A stretch of 17,359 nucleotides of DNA, taken from NCBI GenBank assembly GCA_964472165.1, contig CAYYJE010000066.1:1-17359 (forward strand), written 5' to 3'. The DNA comes from UBA1413 sp964472165 (lineage in GTDB: Bacteria > Bacteroidota > Bacteroidia > Bacteroidales > Prolixibacteraceae). The notes below the pieces were generated by a model. That model made no database searches. It saw only the letters and a list, made by a program, of their open reading frames with translations, and was not told the DNA's origin. Position numbers and translations under genes: made by a program. Below are positions 1 to 5,961 of the stretch, in pieces (positions within the stretch are counted from its first letter, which is position 1; each line of letters starts with the position of its first letter).

Positions 1-377
1 GAGATCAAAAACTGATTCACGATCAGAAAGAAAAGCAAATGAAACTGCACTTTGTCGTACCCGATGACAGCTGCCGTCACCAGACAGATTACCGAATAAG
101 CGACGGCAAGGATCAGTTTTAGCCCGATAATATTCGACAAGTGCTTTTTCAGGAGAAAACGGTACTGCGAAATATTGCGGTTGTTGAAGTTGGTAATTCC
201 GATGTCCAGAAGGATGTTCAGTATCATCGAGAAGTTAAAAAGCGCAAAATAAAGGCCGTAACTCTCAGCACCCACCACATTCTGCACAGTCCGGTCAATC
301 CCCAAAACCCAAAAAGGCTTGATCAGCAAATTGAGGAATATCAACAGAATCAGGTTGGTGACAAACTTGCGCTTCAA
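1..377 (-). CDS. Oligosaccharide flippase family protein (Wzx-like), N-terminal part, cut by window edge
   Basis: The minus strand has an open frame that runs off the left edge and encodes about 125 visible residues. It begins LKRKFVTNLILLIFLNLL and continues with a hydrophobic multi-helix pattern; IDRTVQNVVG followed by YGLYFALFNF and DIGITNFNNRNI resembles the start of Bacteroidota polysaccharide flippases. Four membrane segments are visible. Proteins of this family move lipid-linked sugar units across the inner membrane. The start is uncertain. I chose a TTG at 377 because family members begin near this LKRKF sequence. The frame stays open upstream to an ATG at 473, which would overlap the divergent glycosyltransferase. 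That neighbour fits a surface-polysaccharide cluster extending to the left. The family call is fairly safe; the start is not. Confidence 0.75.
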   Translation of the reverse strand, partial: MKRKFVTNLILLIFLNLLIKPFWVLGIDRTVQNVVGAESYGLYFALFNFSMILNILLDIGITNFNNRNISQYRFLLKKHLSNIIGLKLILAVAYSVICLVTAAVIGYDKVQFHLLFFLIVNQFLI

Positions 378-425
378 AACTTCAGATTTTAAATTTTGAA
401 ACGCTAAAAGTAGATTTTTTTGGCA

Positions 426-432
426 TACTTTG
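426..432 (+). promoter_or_regulatory. Possible -7 promoter box for the glycosyltransferase
   Basis: TACTTTG lies 33 bases before the ATG at 466. It resembles the Bacteroidota -7 box TAnnTTTG but is one base short, and I see no well-placed TTTG at -33. It lies in the divergent region between the flippase and the glycosyltransferase. Weak call. Confidence 0.3.
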
Positions 433-465
433 TATGAGTTATCGGATAAGGAAATTTTCAAGCTT

Positions 466-1599
466 ATGGTCATCGTCGTCAACACCAGGTTATTATTGAA
501 AAACCGGTTGGAAGGTATTGGTTGGTTTACTTATGAAACCATGAAGAGAATTACCCGGGAACACCCTGAACATCAGTTTATATTTCTTTTCGACCGCTCC
601 TATGACCATACGTTTGTTTTCTCGGATAACGTCAAGCCTGTCAGGGTTTTGCCATCTGCGAGACTCCCGTTATTGTGGTTTTTCTGGTTTGAATTCCGCG
701 TTCCTGCAATTCTGAAAAAGTACAATGCCGATCTCTTCCTGTCGACAGACGGGTATCTTACCACCCGGAGCCCTGTTCCCCAGCTGCCGGTCATGCACGA
801 TTTGAACTTCATGCATCGTCCCAGGGACCTTCCCCGGTGGATCTCCCTGTATTACAATCACTTTTTCCCGCTTTTTGCCCGGAAAGCCATCCGTATTGCA
901 ACGGTTTCAGCTTATTCTAAAAATGATATATCAGCCACCTTCGGGATAGAACCCGGAAAAATCGACATTGTCTACAGCGGATACAACCAGCGGTACACCC
1001 CGGTGAGTGCCCCGGATCAGGAAAAGGTGAGAAGAAGGTATACGGACGGGAACCGCTTTTTTTTATACGTCGGGGCTTTACACCCCCGGAAGAACATTGA
1101 AGGCCTGTTAAGGGCTTTTGATGATTTCAGATCACGCACCGGAAGCCCTGACAAACTCGTCGTTGTAGGCGGGAAGATGTTTAAAACCGGCCGGATTTTC
1201 AGAATTTTTAAAAGAATGAAATTCCGCGGTGAAGTGGTTTTTACAGGCAGGATCCCCGATGAAGAGCTCCGGTTGGTACTGGGTTCGGCACTTGCACTGG
1301 TATTCGTTCCTTTTTTTGAAGGGTTCGGACTTCCGCTGATCGAAGCCATGGGTGCCGGGGTGCCTGTAATTGCTTCCAACACCACCTCCCTTCCCGAAGT
1401 GGGGGGAGATGCAGCACTCTATGCCGATCCTGAGAGTCCCCGGCAAATAGCCCGGGCCATGGAGTTAATATCCGGTGATGAAACGCTCAGAAAACGCATG
1501 ATCGAAAAGGGCATTCTCAGGAAAGAGATGTTTACCTGGGACCGTACGGCTGCCCTCCTTTGGGAATCGGTGCGGAAAGCTTTGGAAAAACAAGGCTAA
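466..1599 (+). CDS. GT4-type glycosyltransferase (GT-B fold)
   Basis: This is a complete 377-residue retaining glycosyltransferase, about the usual length for GT4. It would transfer a sugar from a nucleotide-sugar donor onto a growing surface glycan at the cytoplasmic face of the inner membrane. The N-terminal Rossmann half starts MVIVVNTRLL and carries an EGIGWFTYE loop at 16-24. The C-terminal donor domain starts at YVGALHPRKN (201-210) and has the E-x7-E signature at E285/E293 inside FEGFGLPLIEAM, followed by SLPEVGGDAALY (308-319). I placed the start at ATG 466, because the family begins directly with this beta strand; a TTG at 430 is a weaker alternative. It is divergent from the flippase gene, and the non-coding repeat region follows it. 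The actual sugar and linkage cannot be read from sequence. Confidence 0.88.
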   Translation: MVIVVNTRLLLKNRLEGIGWFTYETMKRITREHPEHQFIFLFDRSYDHTFVFSDNVKPVRVLPSARLPLLWFFWFEFRVPAILKKYNADLFLSTDGYLTTRSPVPQLPVMHDLNFMHRPRDLPRWISLYYNHFFPLFARKAIRIATVSAYSKNDISATFGIEPGKIDIVYSGYNQRYTPVSAPDQEKVRRRYTDGNRFFLYVGALHPRKNIEGLLRAFDDFRSRTGSPDKLVVVGGKMFKTGRIFRIFKRMKFRGEVVFTGRIPDEELRLVLGSALALVFVPFFEGFGLPLIEAMGAGVPVIASNTTSLPEVGGDAALYADPESPRQIARAMELISGDETLRKRMIEKGILRKEMFTWDRTAALLWESVRKALEKQG

Positions 1600-1621
1600 T
1601 AGGTTGAGATTGAGGTCAATA

Positions 1622-1892
1622 GCCTGTGGCGTTCAAGGGTTCAACAGTCGTTCAAAATCGTTCAAGGGTTCCAAGGTTCAGGGTTCAAAGCCTGCGGCGT
1701 TCAAAGTTGTTCAAAGGTTCAATAGTTGTTCAAAGGCTTCGCCGTTCCAAATGCCTGCGGCGTTCCAAAGTTCCAAGGCTTCGCCGTTCAAGTCGGAGCA
1801 TAGCGGAGATCCCGACCGGTAGCGTCGGGAGGTTCAGGGTTCCAGGGTTCCAGAGTTCCAGGTTCCAGGGTTCAGGTTCCAGGTATCAGGGT
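1622..1892. repeat. Low-complexity TTCAAGG/TTCCAGG word array with micro-hairpins
   Basis: The stretch is built from variations of one short word (GTTCAAGG, GTTCCAAGG, GTTCCAGGG, GTTCAAAG). Set among them are nine-base palindromes of three-base stem and three-base loop: GCCTGTGGC at 1622-1630, GCCTGCGGC at 1690-1698 and 1753-1761, and GGCTTCGCC at 1735-1743 and 1777-1785. A larger hairpin, CCCGAC/GTCGGG with a seven-base loop, sits at 1811-1829. From 1831 the words shift to TTCCAGGG types only. The frames through it encode biased, repetitive peptides and are not convincing genes. The spacing is irregular, unlike CRISPR. Confidence 0.8.
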
Positions 1893-1950
1893 TGTTGTTC
1901 GATGGTTATTCATTGTAACCGGATTTGCCTCCAGATTATAAACCAATAGA

Positions 1951-2001
1951 ATGACGCGCGTAGCGCAAATGACAGGAGAAGCCTGAATGACGGCCGCAGG
2001 C
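1951..2001. repeat. Short hairpin pair in the intergenic repeat region
   Basis: Two more micro-palindromes occur here: GCGC-GTA-GCGC at 1956-1966 and GCC-GCA-GGC at 1993-2001. Each is embedded in an AATGAC-type context (AATGACGCGC, AAATGACAGG, GAATGACGGC). They share the three-base-loop design of the hairpins in the preceding array, so they probably belong to the same kind of intergenic repeat. Confidence 0.55.
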
Positions 2002-2002
2002 A

Positions 2003-2042
2003 CCGGATCACCGGATCACTGAATCACAGAATCACAGAATCA
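2003..2042. repeat. Five-unit 8-bp tandem repeat before rnhB
   Basis: Five head-to-tail 8-base units are visible: CCGGATCA twice, CTGAATCA once, CAGAATCA twice. The tract ends 21 bases before the TTG chosen as the rnhB start. The rnhB reading frame is open back through the last units. The unit is not a multiple of three, so copy-number change would alter spacing or frame upstream of rnhB. Confidence 0.8.
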
Positions 2043-2063
2043 CAATTTATCAGATACCCGATT

Positions 2064-2678
2064 TTGAAAAAGATCCAATCTTCCTTACACCCCTGCTTAC
2101 TTCCCGGGAGGATCGAGGCGGGATGCGATGAGGCAGGCAGAGGATGCCTTGCCGGTCCGGTAGTGGCGGCTGCGGTGATATTGCCCCCCGGATTCACACA
2201 CCCGTTGTTGAATGATTCCAAGCAGCTTTCCGAAAAAGTGAGGGACCAGCTTCGTCCCGTTATTGAAACGGAAGCAGTGGCATGGGGTGTGGGAACGGCC
2301 TCCCCGGAGGAGATCGACGAAATAAACATTCTGGCTGCAAGCTTCCTTGCCATGAACCGGGCCATCGACATGCTGAAGGTCCGCCCGGAACAGCTGCTGA
2401 TCGACGGCAACCGGTTCCGCAACCGGAGCGGAATACCCTTTACCTGTCTGGTAAAGGGTGATGCCACTTTCCTGTCGGTCGCCGCAGCTTCCGTGCTGGC
2501 AAAAACGCACCGCGATGAGCTGATGGTAGCGCTCGATAAAGAGTTCCCCGAATATTTCTGGAACAAGAATAAAGGATACCCTACCCTCTCGCATCGCCAG
2601 GCCATCGCCATCCATGGTATTTCTCCCTGGCACCGGAAATCGTTCAGGCTGACTCACGATCAGCTTAGTTTATGGTAA
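2064..2678 (+). CDS. rnhB: Ribonuclease HII
   Basis: This is a 204-residue cytoplasmic enzyme that cuts the RNA strand of RNA-DNA hybrids and starts removal of single ribonucleotides from DNA. The length is normal for the family. The signature CDEAGRGCLAGPV (21-33) gives catalytic D22 and E23; LLIDGN supplies D114 and AKTHRDEL supplies D151, completing the DEDD set. NKGYPTLSH (169-177) is the conserved C-terminal motif. No ATG lies upstream in frame near the expected N-terminus, so I use TTG at 2064, which gives 19 residues before the conserved IEAGCDEAGRG core (IEAG at 17-20), a typical lead. The tandem repeat lies just upstream and there is no clear ribosome binding site. The next gene starts 84 bases downstream. 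Confidence 0.95.
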   Translation: MKKIQSSLHPCLLPGRIEAGCDEAGRGCLAGPVVAAAVILPPGFTHPLLNDSKQLSEKVRDQLRPVIETEAVAWGVGTASPEEIDEINILAASFLAMNRAIDMLKVRPEQLLIDGNRFRNRSGIPFTCLVKGDATFLSVAAASVLAKTHRDELMVALDKEFPEYFWNKNKGYPTLSHRQAIAIHGISPWHRKSFRLTHDQLSLW

Positions 2679-2715
2679 TTTACAGAGAAAGGTTCTTCAA
2701 TTGGCATGGATTTGC

Positions 2716-2723
2716 TAAATTCG
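2716..2723 (+). promoter_or_regulatory. Possible -7 promoter box for the PHP/CPBP pair
   Basis: TAAATTCG differs by one base from TAnnTTTG and lies 39 bases before the ATG at 2763. I see no good TTTG at -33. The leader ends in a purine run with AGAGG just before the start codon. Weak call. Confidence 0.3.
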
Positions 2724-2762
2724 GGCAAAAATTAAAAAACCAGGATCAAAAAAAAAGAGGTT

Positions 2763-3545
2763 ATGAGGGGTTTGGTAGATTATCACACCCATTCAATCCT
2801 TTCTGACGGCCACACCAGTTATGAAGAGATGGTGCTTGCAGCCATTGAAAAAGGGTTGGATGAAATCGGATTCAGCGACCACGTTTGCCTGAAGCCAGTG
2901 ACCTGGGCCATGCAGGAAGTGGATTTGCCGGTAATGACCAGTCAGATTATGAAGATCAGGGAGAAATATGGTCACCTGATCACAATCCGGTATGGGATTG
3001 AAATGGACTTTTTTCCCGGGAAAGAAGAGCAGCTTTACCGGATCATCCAAAGTCTTCCGCTTGACTACGTAATCGGATCGGTTCATTTTATCGGGGACTG
3101 GAATTTTGACGGGGATCAGTCGTTGTACGGGAAATGGAGCAACGACGAGCTCTATGCCATTTATTTCGGCCTGGTGCAGCAGGCAGCGGCGTCCCGGCTT
3201 TTTGACACCCTGGGACATCTCGACCTGGTCAAAAAGTTTTCGGTATACCCCGACACGAACCAGTCGCTCCTGTTTGAAGAAACTGTCAGGGCCATCAGCC
3301 GCGCAGGCATGGTGGTGGAGCTCAATACCGGTGGCTTGGACCGGCCGTGTGCCGAATTTTACCCGGGGCCGCAGTGGCTCGAAATGCTTTATGCAAATGA
3401 TGTTCCGGTAACCCTGAGTTCCGATGCGCATCATCCAGGCCAGATAGCCCGGCATTACCAGCAGGCCGTCGGCCTGCTGAAGAAAACGGGATATCACCAG
3501 ATCACCAGATTCGACAACCGCAAAAGATCCGCACTGAAAATTTAA
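2763..3545 (+). CDS. PHP-domain phosphoesterase, histidinol-phosphatase (HisK/HisJ) like
   Basis: This is a 260-residue cytoplasmic metal-dependent phosphoesterase of the PHP family. The metal-site motifs appear in the right order: DYHTHS with H8 and H10, FSDH with D39 and H40, IEMD with E80, GSVHF with H108, GHLDLV with H152, and SSDAHHPG with D221 and H223. The GSVHFIGDW region and the SDAHHPG ending match histidinol-phosphate phosphatases, which dephosphorylate histidinol phosphate in histidine synthesis. No other histidine gene is nearby, so another phosphate substrate is possible. The ATG at 2763 begins directly at the first beta strand, as the family does. The next gene follows after 11 bases, suggesting one transcript. 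Confidence 0.85.
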   Translation: MRGLVDYHTHSILSDGHTSYEEMVLAAIEKGLDEIGFSDHVCLKPVTWAMQEVDLPVMTSQIMKIREKYGHLITIRYGIEMDFFPGKEEQLYRIIQSLPLDYVIGSVHFIGDWNFDGDQSLYGKWSNDELYAIYFGLVQQAAASRLFDTLGHLDLVKKFSVYPDTNQSLLFEETVRAISRAGMVVELNTGGLDRPCAEFYPGPQWLEMLYANDVPVTLSSDAHHPGQIARHYQQAVGLLKKTGYHQITRFDNRKRSALKI

Positions 3546-3556
3546 CAAAAACGGAA

Positions 3557-4501
3557 ATGGCATATAAGGCTTTCAGGGGGATGAAACCCCTGTCCCAACT
3601 GATGTTCAGTGCGTTCATTGTGCTGGTGGTTTTTCTTGCCGTCCAGGTTGTGGCAGCGTTGATTGCGCTGCCGCTGTTCGGGATGGAAAAAGTTTCCGGA
3701 ATGGTTTATGGACTGAATATGGGCGATCCGGAGACCATCGGCATGCTCAAGTATTTCCAGATTTGCCAATCGCTGGGGTTGTTCATTGCCCCCTCATTCC
3801 TCATCGCCTGGCTGTTTCACGGGGATATGACGGAATATCTCCGGCTGAACCAGCCTGTAGGAGGAGGAATGGTGATCCTGGTGATCCTGCTGGTGATTGT
3901 GGTCAATCCGCTGATCAATTTCGCGGGCTCGATGAACGCAGAAATGCATTTGCCCGAATGGATGAGTTCACTTGAAGAATGGATGCGCGAGGCTGAAGAT
4001 GCGGCAGCCAAACTTACCGAAGCTTTTCTCTCCACTAAAAGTGTGGGGGGATTGCTTTTTAACCTGCTGATGATTGCCGTACTTCCCGCCTTCGGGGAAG
4101 AGTTGCTTTTCAGGGGTGTCATCCAGAAGATTCTCACCCGGTGGACCCGCAATGTTCACTGGGGGATCTGGCTTGCCGCAGCACTTTTCAGCGCACTGCA
4201 CATGCAGTTTTACGGATTTGTTCCCCGGATGCTGCTGGCTGGGATGTTCGGATACCTGCTGGTATGGAGCGGCTCGTTATGGCTTCCCATTCTGGCCCAT
4301 TTTGTGAACAATGCAGCTGCAGTGACAGCCATGTGGCTCGCGGAGAAAAGCCTCCTCGATCCTTCTGTGGGTGAAATCGGATCGGGCAGCGGGGAATGGC
4401 ATTACGTGGTGGGCAGCCTGGTTTTATCGGGAATTGTCATTTTCAGCCTCAGGAAAACACTCCTTTCCGGGGAGGAACTCACCGGTAACCCTCAGTTATA
4501 A
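3557..4501 (+). CDS. CPBP-family intramembrane metalloprotease (Abi/CAAX-like)
   Basis: This is a 314-residue multi-pass inner-membrane protein. The family's three conserved motifs are all present: EELLFRG (E181, E182, R186), FSALH (F211, H215) and HFVNN (H248, N252). Together they form the intramembrane glutamyl/metalloprotease site. Hydrophobic stretches at about 15-40, 70-87, 104-122, 163-180, 203-219, 222-240 and 284-300 support a multi-helix topology. The segment at 130-157 (EMHLPEWMSSLEEWMREAED) is acidic and probably loops out of the membrane. CPBP proteins can process prenylated or small peptides, or give immunity to bacteriocins; no substrate gene is visible here. The 11-base gap to the PHP gene suggests co-transcription. 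Confidence 0.9.
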   Translation: MAYKAFRGMKPLSQLMFSAFIVLVVFLAVQVVAALIALPLFGMEKVSGMVYGLNMGDPETIGMLKYFQICQSLGLFIAPSFLIAWLFHGDMTEYLRLNQPVGGGMVILVILLVIVVNPLINFAGSMNAEMHLPEWMSSLEEWMREAEDAAAKLTEAFLSTKSVGGLLFNLLMIAVLPAFGEELLFRGVIQKILTRWTRNVHWGIWLAAALFSALHMQFYGFVPRMLLAGMFGYLLVWSGSLWLPILAHFVNNAAAVTAMWLAEKSLLDPSVGEIGSGSGEWHYVVGSLVLSGIVIFSLRKTLLSGEELTGNPQL

Positions 4502-4512
4502 TTCATTTTTGC

Positions 4513-4520
4513 TATTTTTG
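4513..4520 (+). promoter_or_regulatory. -7 promoter box for the cysteate synthase gene
   Basis: TATTTTTG matches the Bacteroidota -7 consensus TAnnTTTG exactly. It lies in the 37-base gap between the CPBP gene and the next start, 18 bases upstream of the ATG at 4539. The -33 element would fall inside the end of the CPBP gene and is not obvious. Confidence 0.45.
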
Positions 4521-4538
4521 CCACCAGCAAAACTCACC

Positions 4539-5834
4539 ATGATGAATTTTGAAAGAACCAGATATTTCCTGCAATCGGTAAATACCGGACAGATTTTCCC
4601 GGACAGCGGATGGTTGCTCGATGCCCCCGGAGAAACAGCACCCTCCCTGATCAGGGCGATTTATGAAAACAGGCAGCTTAGCGTAAGAGACGAGCTTCCC
4701 GGATTGTATAAATTTGCCGACTGGCTTCCCATCCGGCGGATTCTGGATGGATCTTCCGCCCCGGTGACTTTCAGAAGTCAGGCGCTTGCCAGGGCATTGG
4801 GCTTGTCCAACCTCTGGATCACCTTCAGCGGATACTGGCCTGAAAAGGGTGCCTCTATGAATACATGCAGCTTCAAGGAAACCGAGGCCTTCTCCGTATG
4901 TGCCCGCCTTGACCCCCAAAATGAAAAAATCCTGGTGGTTGCCTCGGCAGGAAATACATCCCGTTCTTTTGCAAAAGTATGTTCCGAGAACAAAATTCCG
5001 CTCCTCCTTTGTGTTCCGGAAGACAACCTGGATGCCCTGTGGTTTGATGAACCCCTGGACGATTGTGTCAAACTGGTATGCAGCCAAAAGGGAAGCGACT
5101 ATTTCGACGCCATTCATCTCTCGGGAATTGCCGCTTCCATCGAAGGGTTTATTCCGGAGGGAGGAGCCAAAAATGCAGCCCGTCGCGACGGCATGGGAAC
5201 CACTGTGTTGTCGGCAGTCACCACCATCGGTGAAATCCCGGAATACTATTTCCAGGCAGTGGGCAGTGGTACAGGCGCCATCGCGGCATGGGAGGCAAAT
5301 CTCCGTTTCCTCGCCGATGGCCGGTACGGAAAAAGAAAAATGAAACTGATGGTCTCCCAGAATGCCCCGTTTCAGCCAATATGCGATACCTGGGAAGCAG
5401 GTTCCCGTGCCATGCTTCCGCTCGATGAAACACTGGCCCGCACCCAGGCAGGTCTCATCGACGCCAAAGTGCTTTCAAACAGAAAACCCCCTTATTCATT
5501 GGCAGGAGGGCTTTTTGATGCACTTACCGATTCAGAAGGAGCCGTAATGGCCATTTCCAATGAAGAAGCAAGGAGCGCAGCAAGCATCTTCCGGGAGACG
5601 GAAGGAATCGATATTCATCCGGCTTCGGCAGTGGCAGTGGCTTCCCTCAAACGGGCTGCCGAAGATGGTGTAGTCACCGCGGATGCACTGGTGATGCTTA
5701 ACATCACCGGAGGAGGAGAAGAAAGATATAAAGCGGACCATCCCCTTTGGTATCTGAAGCCCTTGCTGGTCTTCCCCGTCAATCCCAACCCGGAAGAAGT
5801 CATCCGGGAAATCACCGCGCTGTTCAGATCATAG
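4539..5834 (+). CDS. Cysteate synthase-like PLP enzyme (threonine synthase relative)
   Basis: This is a 431-residue cytoplasmic fold-type II PLP enzyme. K113 in TCSFKETEAF is the likely Schiff-base lysine, ASAGNT (135-140) the phosphate/substrate loop, and GSGTGAIAAWE (242-252) the PLP phosphate cradle. Threonine synthases usually have SFKDR at the lysine. Here SFKETEA, together with SGYWPEKGASMNTC, PEGGAKNAARRDGMG and NRKPPYSLAGGLFDAL, matches my memory of archaeal cysteate synthase, which makes L-cysteate from O-phosphoserine and sulfite. In Bacteroidota, cysteate feeds sulfonolipid (capnine) synthesis. Archaeal members carry an N-terminal CxxC zinc-type motif that is absent here. I chose ATG 4539 because upstream frame overlaps the CPBP gene; a second ATG follows at 4542. 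It may have its own promoter. Threonine synthase remains the fallback name. Confidence 0.82.
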   Translation: MMNFERTRYFLQSVNTGQIFPDSGWLLDAPGETAPSLIRAIYENRQLSVRDELPGLYKFADWLPIRRILDGSSAPVTFRSQALARALGLSNLWITFSGYWPEKGASMNTCSFKETEAFSVCARLDPQNEKILVVASAGNTSRSFAKVCSENKIPLLLCVPEDNLDALWFDEPLDDCVKLVCSQKGSDYFDAIHLSGIAASIEGFIPEGGAKNAARRDGMGTTVLSAVTTIGEIPEYYFQAVGSGTGAIAAWEANLRFLADGRYGKRKMKLMVSQNAPFQPICDTWEAGSRAMLPLDETLARTQAGLIDAKVLSNRKPPYSLAGGLFDALTDSEGAVMAISNEEARSAASIFRETEGIDIHPASAVAVASLKRAAEDGVVTADALVMLNITGGGEERYKADHPLWYLKPLLVFPVNPNPEEVIREITALFRS

Positions 5835-5923
5835 CTGCCGGAATTTCCTGCTTTACCCTCCTGACTCCTGTAAATTACAGGCAAACTCTGCCGTGCGGCC
5901 AATGGTTAATCCGGGAAATCGTA

Positions 5924-5931
5924 TACCTTTG
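5924..5931 (+). promoter_or_regulatory. -7 promoter box for the beta-galactosidase
   Basis: TACCTTTG matches TAnnTTTG exactly and lies 30 bases before the chosen ATG at 5962. The expected -33 area (about 5899-5906) reads CCAATGGT, only a weak match to TTTG. This suggests separate transcription of the GH2 gene from the upstream cysteate synthase gene. Confidence 0.5.
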
Positions 5932-5961
5932 TTTCGGAATAAACCATTAAACCATAACGAT

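Noticed and set aside
380..424. Minus-strand 14-codon leader peptide before the flippase
   Set aside because: A short ATG frame exists there but nothing else supports translation, such as a ribosome site or attenuator structure.
1622..1892. CRISPR array
   Set aside because: Repeat words are short and degenerate, spacing is irregular, and there are no constant-length spacers or cas genes.
1604..1949. Two overlapping plus-strand frames of 72 and 107 codons as small genes
   Set aside because: They are translations of the low-complexity word array, with biased composition and no start signals.
2024..2657. Long minus-strand frames opposite rnhB
   Set aside because: They mirror the confident RNase HII coding sequence and show no family motifs.
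4371..4538. N-terminal extension of the PLP enzyme by 56 residues
   Set aside because: It overlaps the CPBP gene end and encodes no family-like sequence; the -7 box and ATG at 4539 explain the start better.
4539..5834. Plain threonine synthase label
   Set aside because: The lysine motif is SFKETEA rather than SFKDR and the other conserved blocks fit cysteate synthase better; kept only as a fallback.
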